Positions 1 through 8,655 of a stretch of DNA of 37,382 nucleotides are shown here, one piece after another (the stretch's first letter is position 1; every line of letters begins with the position of its first letter). This stretch comes from Lysobacterales bacterium. GTDB taxonomy: Bacteria > Pseudomonadota > Gammaproteobacteria > Nevskiales > Salinisphaeraceae. The translations under genes and the position numbers were made by a program. The DNA lies in contig PBAO01000019.1 in assembly GCA_002715985.1 (NCBI GenBank), positions 40,434 through 77,815 on the forward strand, written 5' to 3'. The notes under the pieces are model-generated. The model searched no databases and was not told the origin of the DNA. It saw only the letters and a list, made by a program, of their open reading frames with translations.

Positions 1-152
1 CTGATGATGTGGCTGGCCGTGGCGGCGTCAACGCCCATGGCCTGCTGAATCAACGGCAACAGACTCATGGTGCCGAACTCGGTGGTGCCGATGGCAAAGC
101 CGCCGGTCGCCAGCGCGATGAACACCAGAATCTGTAGAGAACGACTGGGCAT
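1..152 (-). CDS. MFS transporter, N-terminal fragment (cut by window edge)
   Basis: Reading the minus strand from an ATG at 152 gives 50 residues that run off the left edge. They start MPSRSLQILVFIALATGGF and continue through AIGTTEFGTMSLLPLIQQAM. The hydrophobic first helix followed by the G-T-T-E-F motif is typical of TM1 of DHA1-family major facilitator proteins (AraJ/SotB-like sugar or drug exporters). The gene diverges from the DUF2252 gene, leaving less than 200 bases for both promoters. Only the first helix and the start of the first periplasmic loop are visible, so the substrate cannot be judged. Family assignment is from motif recognition. Confidence 0.75.
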   Translation of the reverse strand, partial: MPSRSLQILVFIALATGGFAIGTTEFGTMSLLPLIQQAMGVDAATASHII

Positions 153-236
153 GGACACTCCGCGCGAATGAGACGACGCCGTCGATGCCACGCTGGGCCA
201 TCGAGCTGGATCCGCCCATGATAACCGCTTGCCGCC

Positions 237-242
237 TATAAT
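237..242 (+). promoter_or_regulatory. Candidate -10 box TATAAT upstream of the DUF2252 gene
   Basis: A perfect TATAAT hexamer lies at 237-242 in the divergent spacer. No good -35 hexamer sits 16-18 bases upstream. If it is used, transcription would begin near 249-250. The ATG at 256 would then be almost leaderless, and the ATG at 340 would have a leader of about 90 bases. This is the main reason for preferring the later start. Confidence 0.35.
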
Positions 243-339
243 ACTAAAGTCTTAGATGCAATCTTCGGGCAAGCCCGCTGGTTCCGTGGTGTGCGATTGC
301 GTAGAGTCGAGCGCTATCACTAACACTCGGGCCTGCTCG

Positions 340-1662
340 ATGACCTTCAAATTCCGGCGTGCCAGTCGCCGCCAGCTCGTAATCGACGCGATCGACAACG
401 CCAATGCCTCGCTGTCCGATACCGACCGGGCCCGCAAGTACGAAAAGATGTCGCGCTCGCCGTATCGATTTTTCCGCGGTACCAATCATCTGTTCTGGTC
501 GGATGTCTGGAACGACTGGCGCTCCTATCTGTACGGCGGCCTGCTCGATTCCCAGACCTGGCTACAGGGCGATGCCCACGTCTATAACCACGGCGTCTAC
601 GGCGATGATCGCCAGGGCATGCACTACGGCATGGATGATTTCGACGACGCCGTGATCGCCGATTATCAGTACGATCTCTGGCGTCATACCGCTTCGATGG
701 TGCTGGACGCCGAGGAAAACGCCGACCTGTCGCCGGCCAAGACCAAACGCGCGATCCGTCATTTCCTGACCAGCTATCTGGACACCCTGGCCAAGACAGC
801 CGAGGGCGCATCGCCCGACGATATTCATGTGGCCTACGAAGAAAAGCCGTTGTCGAGCTTCATGAAGAAGGTCGAGAAGAAACGCGGCGTGCCGCGACAG
901 CTGGGCAAATGGTTCGTCGAAGACGCCAACGGCGGGCTGATCTTCGATCTCGAGGCCAACAAGCTTGGCGGTCTATCAGCGGCCGAACGCAGCCAGATCA
1001 TCAAGGCCCTGGAGACCGAGTATCCGTCCACGCTAAGCGGCTCCGGCGAGCACGAACGGGCCAATTTCCGAGTGCTGGATGTCGCGCGCCGGCTGAATGC
1101 CGGTACCGGCTCGCTCGGTTTGGATCGTTTCTATGCGCTGGTCGAGTCGATGGACGACGAAATCGATACCCACGTGCTGCTGGATATCAAACAACAGACC
1201 CGTCCACCGGCCTACGAATGCATGACGACGCGCGAGAAACGCCGCTGGCGCGAGGCGTTCGAGCACGAAGCGCATCGCCATTTCGAGGCCTTCTATGCCC
1301 TCTCGCAGCATCCGGACGGCTATCTGGGCTGGCTGTCGCTGGGCGACACCTGGTTCTCGGTACGCCGTCGCTCGCCATACAAGAAGGACTTTCCGACCCA
1401 CAAGATCAACGGGTTCAAGGATTATCGGGCGCTCACCACTCAGTGGGGCCGGATTCTGGCGCGTGAACACATGCGCGGGGCCGCCAACCTGCGTCCGGAT
1501 GATCCCGGTTATTTCCACCGGGCGGTCACTGCCCGTATCGGCGTCGATCGTGAAGCCTTCAAGAGCGTCGTCGTCGACTTCGCCTTCACGTATGCCGAAT
1601 GCGTGCGGCGTGATCATCAGGCTTTCGTCGAAGAACGTGGCACCTCGGCAGCCGGCTCATGA
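340..1662 (+). CDS. DUF2252 family protein (kinase-like fold)
   Basis: A 440-residue cytoplasmic protein of the DUF2252 family. It is recognised by the N-terminal block KYEKMSRSPYRFFRG, a GDAHVYNHG motif (about residues 77-85) matching the family's GDAHLENFG, and a DDFDDA motif near 99-104 followed by YDLWR. In the family these act like the HxxN and DFD catalytic elements of kinase or aminoglycoside-phosphotransferase folds. The substrate is unknown. The same frame is open back to an ATG at 256, which would add 28 residues. I chose 340 because that extension looks non-coding and lies directly behind a TATAAT box. Neither start has a clear Shine-Dalgarno. The gene stands alone. E and F of the usual HLENFG motif are Y and H here. 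Confidence 0.85.
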   Translation: MTFKFRRASRRQLVIDAIDNANASLSDTDRARKYEKMSRSPYRFFRGTNHLFWSDVWNDWRSYLYGGLLDSQTWLQGDAHVYNHGVYGDDRQGMHYGMDDFDDAVIADYQYDLWRHTASMVLDAEENADLSPAKTKRAIRHFLTSYLDTLAKTAEGASPDDIHVAYEEKPLSSFMKKVEKKRGVPRQLGKWFVEDANGGLIFDLEANKLGGLSAAERSQIIKALETEYPSTLSGSGEHERANFRVLDVARRLNAGTGSLGLDRFYALVESMDDEIDTHVLLDIKQQTRPPAYECMTTREKRRWREAFEHEAHRHFEAFYALSQHPDGYLGWLSLGDTWFSVRRRSPYKKDFPTHKINGFKDYRALTTQWGRILAREHMRGAANLRPDDPGYFHRAVTARIGVDREAFKSVVVDFAFTYAECVRRDHQAFVEERGTSAAGS

Positions 1663-2076
1663 GCCCCCGACAACACGAACCGGCGCGATCGTCCACGCAA
1701 GTGCCATAGCCCGGACCGCACCAGCCCGTCGATCGGCCGGTGCCGGCGATCCTCGTGCGGCGCGGCCACGCCGGGCGTGGCCGATGCCGTTGTGCTTGAG
1801 CCCGTCACGAGCTGGCCGGGTGATGCCCCCGTGCAGGCGATGACCTCGGTATCAGTCACGACCCGCGCAGAGCCGACGAAGGCGTCTCATCTTTGAGAAA
1901 ACAGCGCGTTTTGGAATAATCGCGACCGAGTGGGGGTGCACGCCTCACCGGCGCACGCGCCGCTGCGAGATGACAACACTTTGTTAGAGACTCGTGTGCC
2001 GCGGCTTGCGAAAACCTGTCACCATCCCAATCTAAAATTGGGTTGAATCATTTGCTCCAGCGAGGTCGAGACGCCC
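1663..2076. other. 414-base intergenic region before isocitrate dehydrogenase
   Basis: I see no convincing gene; open frames here are short and unlike any family I know. It holds a GC-rich hairpin at 1763-1783 (arms CGGCCACG and CGTGGCCG, 5-base loop, no T tract). It also holds a short inverted repeat, CCCAAT at 2026-2031 and ATTGGG at 2037-2042, just upstream of the isocitrate dehydrogenase start. A TAAAAT at 2033-2038 could be a -10 box inside that repeat, but no matching -35 is evident. Confidence 0.4.
1763..1783. repeat. GC-rich hairpin without T tract
   Basis: CGGCCACG (1763-1770) and CGTGGCCG (1776-1783) form an 8-bp stem around a 5-base loop, about 100 bases after the DUF2252 stop codon. 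It is not followed by a T run on either strand. It may be a 3'-end stabilising or weak termination structure. Confidence 0.3.
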
Positions 2077-4323
2077 GTGTCTGATACGCCGAAGATTATC
2101 TATACGCTTACCGATGAAGCGCCTGCTCTGGCGACACGTTCGTTGTTGCCGATCATCGATGCCTATACCGATTCGGCCGGCATCCGGGTCGAGACACGGG
2201 ATATCTCGCTGGCGGCTCGCATCATCGCGCATTTCCCGGACTATCTCACCGACGGTCAGTCGGTCGACGACCACTTGGCCGAGCTCGGCGAGATGACCGG
2301 CAGAGCTTCGGCCAATATCATCAAGCTGCCCAATATCAGTGCCTCCACGCCGCAGCTCAAGGAAGCCATCGGCGAGCTGCAGCACCAGGGCTATGACCTG
2401 CCCGATTACCCCGAAGACCCGCAGAGCGATGAAGAAAAAGAGATCGCCTCGCGCTATGAAAAGGTCAAGGGCAGCGCCGTGAACCCGGTACTGCGCCAAG
2501 GCAATTCGGATCGGCGAGCGCCGGCCTCGGTCAAGGCCTATGCCCGCAAGTACCCGCATCGCATGGGCGAGTGGCACACGGACAACCGCGCCGAAGTCAC
2601 CCACATGAACGCCGGCGACTACTATCAGACCGAGAGCTCGCACACCTTCGAGGAAGACGCCGAGCTTACGGTCACCTACTTCGGCGATGCCGCCGAAACC
2701 GCGGTGCTCAAACAGGGCGTCAAGGTTCAGGCCGGCGACGTCATCGATGCCGCGGTCATGCACGCCGAGCCGTTCCGGGATTTCGTGCGTCGTGAAATCG
2801 CCGACGCCAAGGAAAAGGATCTGCTGTTTTCGGTTCACTTGAAGGCCACGATGATGAAGGTCTCCGACCCCATCATGTTCGGCTGGGTGGTCTCTGAGTA
2901 CTACAAGGACGTTCTCGACGCGCACGGCGACACCCTCGACGAGGTCGGTTTCGACCCGCGCTCGGGGCTGGGTGACCTGTACAAGAACATCCAGTCGCTG
3001 CCAGACGACAAACTGGCCGCCATCGAAGCCGATATCGCGCGCGTGAACAACGAATCCGCCCCGCTGGCCATGGTGGATTCACACCGCGGCGTGTCCTGCC
3101 TGCACTGGCCCAACGACATCATCATCGATGCCTCCATGCCGGCCATGATCCGCGATTCCGGCACCATGTGGGGGGCCGATGACAACCAGCACGCCGCCAA
3201 GGCCCTGATTCCCGACCGCTGCTATGCCGGTATCTACAAGGCCATGGTCGAGGATTGCCGCACCAACGGCGCGCTGGATCCCACTACGATGGGCACTGTG
3301 CCCAACGTCGGCCTCATGGCCCAGAAGGCCGAGGAATACGGTTCGCACGACAAGACCTTCCAGGCCCCGGGCCGCGGCATGATCCAGGTCACCGATACCG
3401 CCGGCGACGTGGTCTTCGAGCACAATGTGGCGCGTGAAGACATCTGGCGCATGTGCGTGACCCGCGATGCCGCCATCGCCGACTGGGTCAAGCTGGCCGT
3501 GGCGCGTGCTCGCGATTCCGGCATGCCCGCCGTGTTCTGGCTGGACAAGAAACGCGGCCACGACAGCGAGATCATCGACAAGGTCAACAAGTATCTCGCC
3601 GATCACGACACCGACGGCCTGGATATCCAGATCATGGAGCCGGTGGCCGCCATCAAGCATACGCTGGCACGTGCACGGGCCGGCCAGGATACGATCTCGG
3701 TCACCGGCAACGTGCTGCGTGATTATCTCACCGACCTGTTCCCGATCATGGAGCTGGGCACCAGCGCCAAGATGCTCTCGATCGTCCCGCTCATGGCCGG
3801 CGGCGGCCTGTTCGAAACCGGGGCCGGCGGCTCCGCGCCCAAGCATGTCCGCCAGCTGCAGCGTGAAGGCCACCTGCGCTGGGATTCGCTTGGTGAATTC
3901 CTGGCCCTGGCCGCCTCGCTGGAGCATCTGGCCAAGACCTATGACAATCCGCGTGCCCAGGTCATGGCCGATGCGCTGGACAAGGCCAACAGCCAGTTCC
4001 TGACCGAGAACAAATCGCCCTCTCGCAAGGTCGGCGAGATCGACAATCGCGGCAGCCACTTCTACCTGGCGATGTACTGGGCCCGCGCGCTGGCAGACCA
4101 GGATCAGGACAGCGAGCTGTCAGAAATCTTCGGCGAACTGGCCGAAACCCTGGAAGCCAACGAAGACAAGATCATGCAGGAACTCAACGACGCCCAGGGC
4201 GAGCCGGAAGACCTGCACGGCTATTACTACCCCGACGACGAGCGTGTCAGTCGCATCATGCGCCCGAGCGCCACGCTCAACGACGCCATCAAGAAAGTGG
4301 CCGAGCGCGCGAAGGGTGGATGA
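2077..4323 (+). CDS. icd: NADP-dependent isocitrate dehydrogenase, monomeric type
   Basis: A cytoplasmic TCA-cycle enzyme that oxidatively decarboxylates isocitrate to 2-oxoglutarate with NADP. The 748 residues match the monomeric IDH family (about 740), which is unrelated in length to the usual 45-kDa dimeric enzyme. The N-terminus [20 protein letters not shown], the internal block around [13 protein letters not shown] and the C-terminal [17 protein letters not shown] are typical. The start is a GTG at 2077 with GAGGT ten bases upstream. The gene is monocistronic, between a 414-base spacer and a strong terminator at 4389. No aceK kinase/phosphatase gene is near, as expected for this type. 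High confidence. Confidence 0.97.
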   Translation: MSDTPKIIYTLTDEAPALATRSLLPIIDAYTDSAGIRVETRDISLAARIIAHFPDYLTDGQSVDDHLAELGEMTGRASANIIKLPNISASTPQLKEAIGELQHQGYDLPDYPEDPQSDEEKEIASRYEKVKGSAVNPVLRQGNSDRRAPASVKAYARKYPHRMGEWHTDNRAEVTHMNAGDYYQTESSHTFEEDAELTVTYFGDAAETAVLKQGVKVQAGDVIDAAVMHAEPFRDFVRREIADAKEKDLLFSVHLKATMMKVSDPIMFGWVVSEYYKDVLDAHGDTLDEVGFDPRSGLGDLYKNIQSLPDDKLAAIEADIARVNNESAPLAMVDSHRGVSCLHWPNDIIIDASMPAMIRDSGTMWGADDNQHAAKALIPDRCYAGIYKAMVEDCRTNGALDPTTMGTVPNVGLMAQKAEEYGSHDKTFQAPGRGMIQVTDTAGDVVFEHNVAREDIWRMCVTRDAAIADWVKLAVARARDSGMPAVFWLDKKRGHDSEIIDKVNKYLADHDTDGLDIQIMEPVAAIKHTLARARAGQDTISVTGNVLRDYLTDLFPIMELGTSAKMLSIVPLMAGGGLFETGAGGSAPKHVRQLQREGHLRWDSLGEFLALAASLEHLAKTYDNPRAQVMADALDKANSQFLTENKSPSRKVGEIDNRGSHFYLAMYWARALADQDQDSELSEIFGELAETLEANEDKIMQELNDAQGEPEDLHGYYYPDDERVSRIMRPSATLNDAIKKVAERAKGG

Positions 4324-4388
4324 CACCGGCCTGATCGGGCCGAGCTGGCCATAACGCCAGCCTGTCGGGCCTGGCCAGTACCATACGG

Positions 4389-4417
4389 GCCGGCACCTCT
4401 CGAGGTGCCGGCTTTTT
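4389..4417 (+). terminator. Intrinsic terminator of icd
   Basis: GCCGGCACCTC (4389-4399) pairs perfectly with GAGGTGCCGGC (4402-4412). In practice this is a 10-bp stem with a 4-base loop. Five T residues follow at 4413-4417. It lies 65 bases after the icd stop codon. Confidence 0.85.
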
Positions 4418-4506
4418 CATGCGCGATTACAAGACCGCGTGTGTCAAGCAGTCGTATGCAAGGCATCTGCTAGCATGCAGGTCCATACTCGATACATCGC
4501 CTGCCC

Positions 4507-5190
4507 ATGTTCAAACAGTGCACTGCACTCGCGCTTGTCGCCGTGGCCGCCGCCGGCTGTACCACGGTGCGCGAGACACAACCCACCCAGACCGCGCGAC
4601 AGCAGCTCGTCATCTCGAGTGCCGCCGATTACGCCAGCGCTCAGATCACGCCGAACGTGCCGCGCGGCAACACGATCTTCATCGACACCACGGATTTCCT
4701 CGCCAACGGTGAATATCGCACCGGGTATGCTGTCTCCAGCATTCAGTCACAGCTGCTGGAGCAGGGCTACAAGATCGCAGGTTCCGTTGATCAGGCCGAT
4801 ACCATCGCCCATATCAGCACCGGCGCGCTGTCGATCAACCAGTCGGACACACTGCTCGGAATCCCCAGCATACCGATTCCGATTCCCCTGACCGGCACGG
4901 TATCCACGCCCGAGTTGGCGGCCTACAAGAAAGCTCGTCGTACCGGGGTCGCCAAGTTTCTGGTCTCGTTCTACGATGCCAAGACCGGCGACATGCAAGA
5001 CGTTGTGGGCCCGGTCTACGGTTTTTCGCACGACAACAAGTCCACCCTGTTCGGCGTGAGCTGGCGGGCCCAGAACCTCGTGCCCGCAGAAATGCAGGAC
5101 GAGCTCCAGGGCAAAGTCGACGACAAGCCCTTCAATACGGCCCCCGTCACCGATGACTCGGCGCCGATGCGCGACCAAACGCCACAATAA
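4507..5190 (+). CDS. Putative lipoprotein, DUF6655-like
   Basis: A 227-residue envelope protein with a lipoprotein signal: a hydrophobic stretch from residue 6 and a lipobox V-A-A-A-G-C with Cys18 as the likely lipidated residue. Downstream are the blocks TTVRETQPTQTARQQLVIS, GALSINQSDTLLGIPSIPIP (followed by IPLTGT) and VGPVYGFSH. These recall the DUF6655 lipoproteins of pseudomonads. I assign this from memory, not from a search. No enzymatic motif is visible, and the function is unknown. It lies alone between the icd terminator and the CBS-domain gene 89 bases downstream. No clear Shine-Dalgarno precedes the ATG. Confidence 0.75.
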   Translation: MFKQCTALALVAVAAAGCTTVRETQPTQTARQQLVISSAADYASAQITPNVPRGNTIFIDTTDFLANGEYRTGYAVSSIQSQLLEQGYKIAGSVDQADTIAHISTGALSINQSDTLLGIPSIPIPIPLTGTVSTPELAAYKKARRTGVAKFLVSFYDAKTGDMQDVVGPVYGFSHDNKSTLFGVSWRAQNLVPAEMQDELQGKVDDKPFNTAPVTDDSAPMRDQTPQ

Positions 5191-5279
5191 GCCGGGGTTG
5201 GCGTGGCCGGTCACGGTCGCGCTACTCTTTCTCTCGAAGTACAACAACACGCGATCACGCGTGGCGAGAGGAGAGTCCA

Positions 5280-5711
5280 ATGACCACGATCAACGACCTG
5301 CTGCGTGACAAACCACGCGATATCTGGAGCGTCTCGCCCGACGATTCTGTCTTCGATGCGTTGCAGCTCATGGCCGACAAGAACATCGGCGCCGTGCTCG
5401 TCATGGACGACAAGCATCTCGTGGGTTTGCTGTCCGAGCGCGACTATGCACGCAAGCTGATACTGGCCAACAAAGCCTCACGCGATACCGCAGTACGCGA
5501 TGTGATGACCTCGCGCGTGGCCTACGTGGCGCCTTCGAAGGAAGTCGAGGAATGTCTGGCGCTGATGACCGACAAACGCTTTCGTCATCTGCCGGTCCTG
5601 GATGAGGGTCGCGTTGTCGGGCTCGTATCCATCGGTGATCTGGTCAAGGCCATCATCGACAAGAAACAGTTCATGATCGAACAGCTCGAATCCTATATTT
5701 CGGGCCAGTAG
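5280..5711 (+). CDS. Two-CBS-domain protein
   Basis: A 143-residue cytoplasmic protein made of a tandem CBS pair. The first CBS repeat covers about residues 15-65 (VSPDDSVFDALQLMADKNIG, then VLVMDDKHLVGLLSERD). The second covers about 75-130 (YVAPSKEVEECLALMTDKRF, then RHLPVLDEGRVVGLVSIGDL). Such stand-alone pairs bind adenine nucleotides and often act as energy or redox sensors, but the partner is not indicated here. A strong GGAGAG ribosome site lies 5-10 bases before the ATG. A small inverted repeat, CACGCG at 5248-5253 and CGCGTG at 5258-5263, sits in the leader and could be a regulatory site or chance. The gene converges on htpX. Confidence 0.92.
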   Translation: MTTINDLLRDKPRDIWSVSPDDSVFDALQLMADKNIGAVLVMDDKHLVGLLSERDYARKLILANKASRDTAVRDVMTSRVAYVAPSKEVEECLALMTDKRFRHLPVLDEGRVVGLVSIGDLVKAIIDKKQFMIEQLESYISGQ

Positions 5712-5738
5712 CCCCAGGCCGGTCAGCCTGAGACAGCC

Positions 5739-5759
5739 CCGAGCCGACGATCGGCTCGG
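5739..5759. terminator. Hairpin between converging CBS-domain gene and htpX
   Basis: CCGAGCCGA (5739-5747) and TCGGCTCGG (5751-5759) form a perfect 9-bp stem with a 3-base loop, in the 82-base gap between two converging stop codons. There is no T tract on either side, so termination is inferred only from position. Confidence 0.4.
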
Positions 5760-5793
5760 AGCGCTCACGCCGGCGTCGGTATGGGCGATACGG

Positions 5794-6666
5794 CTACATT
5801 CGGGCTTGACCGCGCATCGCCTCAAGGCGCTCGATACGCTCGGCCGTGGGCGGATGGGTCGAGAATATCTTGCCGATGTTCAGACCGGATAGCGGGTTCA
5901 CGATGAACAGATGCGCAGTCCCTGGATTACGGGCTGCACTGTCCATCGGCTGCCGCTGATTGGCCGACTCCAGCTTGCGCAGCGCGTTGGCCAGGCCCAT
6001 CGGGCTGCCGGCAATCTCTGCCCCACCCTTGTCGGCGCTGTACTCGCGTGCCCGCGAGACCGCCATCTGAATCAGCGTCGCGGCAATCGGGGCCAGGATC
6101 ATCATCGCGATCCCGCCGAGCATGCCGGGGCCTTCGCTGCCCTCGTCATCGTTGCCACGAAAGCCACCGAACAGCATCGCCCATTGCGCCATATTGGCGA
6201 TCATGGCGATGGCACCGGCAAACGTGGCCGCCACGGCGCTGATCAATGTATCCCGATGGCGCACGTGGGCCAGCTCATGGGCCAGTACACCGCGCAGCTC
6301 GTCGCGATTCATGAGACGCATCAATCCGGTGGTGGCCGCCACGGCGGCGTGCGAGGGGCTGCGCCCGGTCGCGAAGGCGTTCGGCGTATCCGAGTCCATC
6401 ACGTACACCTTGGGCATGGGCAGCCCGGCATTCTGAGCCAGCTCGCGCACCAGGTTGAACAGTTCCGGCGCTTCGGCCGGCGTGGCCTCTCGGGCGCCGT
6501 GCATCTTCAGCACCATGCGATCCGAGAACCAGTAGCTACCGAAGTTCATGAGTGCTGCAAACACGAATGCAATCAACATGCCGGCCCGTCCGCCCAGGGC
6601 GCCGCCGACCAGCACCAGCAGAACGGTCAGGCCGGCCAGTAAAAGGGTTGTCTTGATGAAGTTCAT
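5794..6666 (-). CDS. htpX: Membrane zinc metalloprotease HtpX
   Basis: An inner-membrane zinc endoprotease of the M48B family that degrades misfolded membrane proteins under stress, as a partner of FtsH. The 290 residues match the E. coli length (293). Two N-terminal membrane segments lie at about residues 5-45. The zinc site HELAH is at 130-134, with a third ligand probably the Glu in REYSAD. Two further hydrophobic segments follow the active site. The frame is open 20 codons upstream to 6726, but [16 protein letters not shown] is the conserved HtpX N-terminus, so 6666 is the start. It converges on the CBS-domain gene and diverges from the solute-binding-like gene. Confidence 0.95.
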   Translation of the reverse strand: MNFIKTTLLLAGLTVLLVLVGGALGGRAGMLIAFVFAALMNFGSYWFSDRMVLKMHGAREATPAEAPELFNLVRELAQNAGLPMPKVYVMDSDTPNAFATGRSPSHAAVAATTGLMRLMNRDELRGVLAHELAHVRHRDTLISAVAATFAGAIAMIANMAQWAMLFGGFRGNDDEGSEGPGMLGGIAMMILAPIAATLIQMAVSRAREYSADKGGAEIAGSPMGLANALRKLESANQRQPMDSAARNPGTAHLFIVNPLSGLNIGKIFSTHPPTAERIERLEAMRGQARM

Positions 6667-6741
6667 AATCGTACCCGTGGTGGAACGATGATCGCGAGTG
6701 AGACACACCCGTTCGCGAACAAGCAACGATCCCGTTATTGA

Positions 6742-6769
6742 TAGATAGCATCGCTTTGATACGAATCAA
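6742..6769 (-). promoter_or_regulatory. Candidate htpX promoter
   Basis: On the minus strand, TTGATT (6769-6764) is followed after 16 bases by TATCTA (6747-6742), a plausible sigma-70 pair about 75 bases before the htpX ATG. The -35 lies inside an inverted repeat, TTGAT at 6756-6760 and ATCAA at 6765-6769, which could be a regulator site. A heat-shock-type promoter is not clearly present. Confidence 0.3.
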
Positions 6770-6920
6770 GCGGTGATATCGGTGTCTGTCTGCCGTGTTT
6801 CCGAAAGATCGATGCGAGCCCACGCCAAACGATAAACATGTCATTGGACGCTGGTTATGATTTGATTGCTCCCGAGACGCCCCCACCATTGCACGGGTGC
6901 CCAGCGGAAGGTTCCAAGAC

Positions 6921-7973
6921 ATGCGTCCCATTCATCTTATCGTGGCTTCGTTGTTGCTTTGCGGCGCGCCGGCCATGGCCCAGACCAGTGGCGCCGCCAG
7001 CGATAACGCTTCGGCAAGCGATACACGTGTGGCCTGTATCTTTGACCCGACCGGGCGAGCCGGCCCGTTGTTCGATCTGTTCCAGCCCTACCTGGCCCAG
7101 GTCGAGAGCTGGGGCTATGACATGGAAACACGCGTCTATGCCGACGAATCCGTGGCGGCCGGAGATTTTCGCGCCGGTCAGTGCGACATGGCCATTCTCA
7201 CGGGTCTGCGTACCATTCGTTTCGTGCGCTTTGCCGGCAGCCTGGACATGCTGGGCGGTGTGACCAGCTACCATGAAGAAAAACAGGCCATCGATGCCAT
7301 CTCCGCGCCCAAGGCCGCGGGCTATATGCAGCAGGACGGTTATGAAGTGGCCGGCGTCACACCGCTGGGCCGCTCTTATCTGCTGGCCCGCGACCGTGAT
7401 GACCTGACCGATCTCGATCATCTGGCCGGCAAGCGCGTGGCCGTACTCAACTATGACAAGCAGGCCCTTACCCTGGCTGACAAGGCCGGGCTGTCTCCGG
7501 TTCCGGCCAGTACCACATCGTTCGGCCCGATGTTCACCAGCGGCAGTGTCTCAATCGCTTATGCGCCGGCGCTGGCTTTCGAGCCGCTGGAGCTTTACGA
7601 AGGCGTTGACGAGGATGGCGCAATCGCGCGGTTCCCGCTGGGCATGCTGTCGAATCAGGTCATCATCCGAGAAGACCGTTTCTCTGACCGCTTCGGGCAA
7701 ACGTCTCGCGAATGGGTCGCGACCCACCTGTTCGAGCCGGCAGCCGACCAAGCGCGCGCGGCAGAAGATGCGGTTCCCGAAAAATACTGGGTCACGATTT
7801 CCGACGAGCAACAAGACGCCTATCATCGGCTGTTTCGTACCGTTCGCGAGCAGCTCTGGAACGACGGCTGGTACAGCCATCGCATGCAGCGTCTGCTGAA
7901 AAAGATTCGTTGCGACACGGCACCGACCAGCGCCGAATGCAGTCTGGGCAGCGAAGGCGGCGCGATCGATTGA
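6921..7973 (+). CDS. Orphan periplasmic solute-binding-like protein (DUF6091 type)
   Basis: A 350-residue exported protein. Residues 1-20 form a signal peptide ending in AMA before Gln21. The mature part reads like the DUF6091 putative solute-binding family: CIFDPTGRAGPLFDLFQPYL near its start, then AGQCDMAILTGLRTIRFVRF, VAVLNYDKQA and a PLELYEGV region. The fold is probably that of TRAP- or TAXI-like periplasmic binding proteins (inference). The ATG at 6921 is preferred over an in-frame start at 6897 because GGAAGG lies nine bases before it and the signal peptide starts there. No membrane permease gene is adjacent, so its transport partner, if any, is elsewhere. The ligand is unknown. Confidence 0.8.
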   Translation: MRPIHLIVASLLLCGAPAMAQTSGAASDNASASDTRVACIFDPTGRAGPLFDLFQPYLAQVESWGYDMETRVYADESVAAGDFRAGQCDMAILTGLRTIRFVRFAGSLDMLGGVTSYHEEKQAIDAISAPKAAGYMQQDGYEVAGVTPLGRSYLLARDRDDLTDLDHLAGKRVAVLNYDKQALTLADKAGLSPVPASTTSFGPMFTSGSVSIAYAPALAFEPLELYEGVDEDGAIARFPLGMLSNQVIIREDRFSDRFGQTSREWVATHLFEPAADQARAAEDAVPEKYWVTISDEQQDAYHRLFRTVREQLWNDGWYSHRMQRLLKKIRCDTAPTSAECSLGSEGGAID

Positions 7974-8046
7974 TCGATCGCACGCCAGAGCGCCTGTCGA
8001 GCCTTTAAACTAGCGATATTGCTTCAAACCGTGGATTGCCTGCTTC

Positions 8047-8613
8047 ATGGGACAGTCACTTCAAGACCAGCTGCTCAACAGCGGCCTCGCCAACAAGAAA
8101 CAGGCCCGCAAGGCCGTTCAGGACAAGAAGAGCAAGAGCGCTCGCAAGAAAAAGAACAAGGGCGGCGCGCCTTCCGGCCCGAGCGAGCAGGAGCAGATCG
8201 CCCGCGAGGCCGCCAAGGCGGCCGAGGTCAAGCGCGCCCAGGACAAGGCACAATCCGAAAAGGCCAACGCCGAGCGTGCCGCCCGCGAGGAAAAGGCCGC
8301 GGCCGAGCAGCTCATCGACCGGCATCGCGTCGCGCGTGAGCCGGCGCCCGAGGAGGACCCGCCCTACAGCTACACGATGGGGGGGCGGATCCGGCGTCTG
8401 CCGGTCAGCCGTAACCAGCGCACCCAGCTGGCCAACGGCCGGCTGGCGATCGTGGCCCGTGGTGAACAGGTCTTTCTGGTCGAGCGTCGTATTGCCGAAC
8501 GGCTGCTCGAGCGTATTCCGGATCGGGTATGCATGGTCGACGACACCGCGCCGACGACCGATCCCGACGATCCCTATGCCGGCTACGAAGTACCCGACGA
8601 TCTGATGTGGTGA
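8047..8613 (+). CDS. yaiL: YaiL-like DUF2058 protein
   Basis: A 188-residue cytoplasmic protein of the DUF2058 family, described in E. coli as nucleoprotein/polynucleotide-associated YaiL (179 residues). Residues 1-45 are basic (QDQLLNSGLANKKQARKAVQ, then lysine/arginine-rich). About 60-100 is an Ala/Glu/Lys-rich helix likely to form a coiled coil. The C-terminus DDPYAGYEVPDDLMW matches the E. coli DDPYADFKVPDDLMW. The biochemical role is unknown; the basic N-terminus fits nucleic-acid binding. No clear Shine-Dalgarno is seen before the ATG. It converges on the ggt gene across a 42-base gap with a strong hairpin. Confidence 0.92.
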   Translation: MGQSLQDQLLNSGLANKKQARKAVQDKKSKSARKKKNKGGAPSGPSEQEQIAREAAKAAEVKRAQDKAQSEKANAERAAREEKAAAEQLIDRHRVAREPAPEEDPPYSYTMGGRIRRLPVSRNQRTQLANGRLAIVARGEQVFLVERRIAERLLERIPDRVCMVDDTAPTTDPDDPYAGYEVPDDLMW

Positions 8614-8620
8614 GGGCCCG

Positions 8621-8649
8621 AGCCGGCGGCTGGATCAACGCCGCCGGCT
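8621..8649. terminator. Hairpin between converging yaiL and ggt
   Basis: AGCCGGCGGC (8621-8630) pairs perfectly with GCCGCCGGCT (8640-8649) around a 9-base loop. It fills the gap between two converging genes and could end both transcripts, but neither side has a T tract. Confidence 0.45.
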
Positions 8650-8655
8650 TGACGG

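Noticed and set aside
1617-1859. A possible 80-residue minus-strand gene in the spacer before icd
   Set aside because: No ribosome site, no recognisable family, and it overlaps the DUF2252 3' end.
2032-4059. Long minus-strand open frames opposite isocitrate dehydrogenase
   Set aside because: Antisense to a full-length, highly conserved enzyme; translations rich in Gly, His, Val and Asp with no motif.
6756-6769. TTGAT-ACGA-ATCAA as a heat-shock (sigma-32) element for htpX
   Set aside because: The downstream sequence does not match the CCCCAT-type -10 of heat-shock promoters; an ordinary sigma-70 reading is as good.
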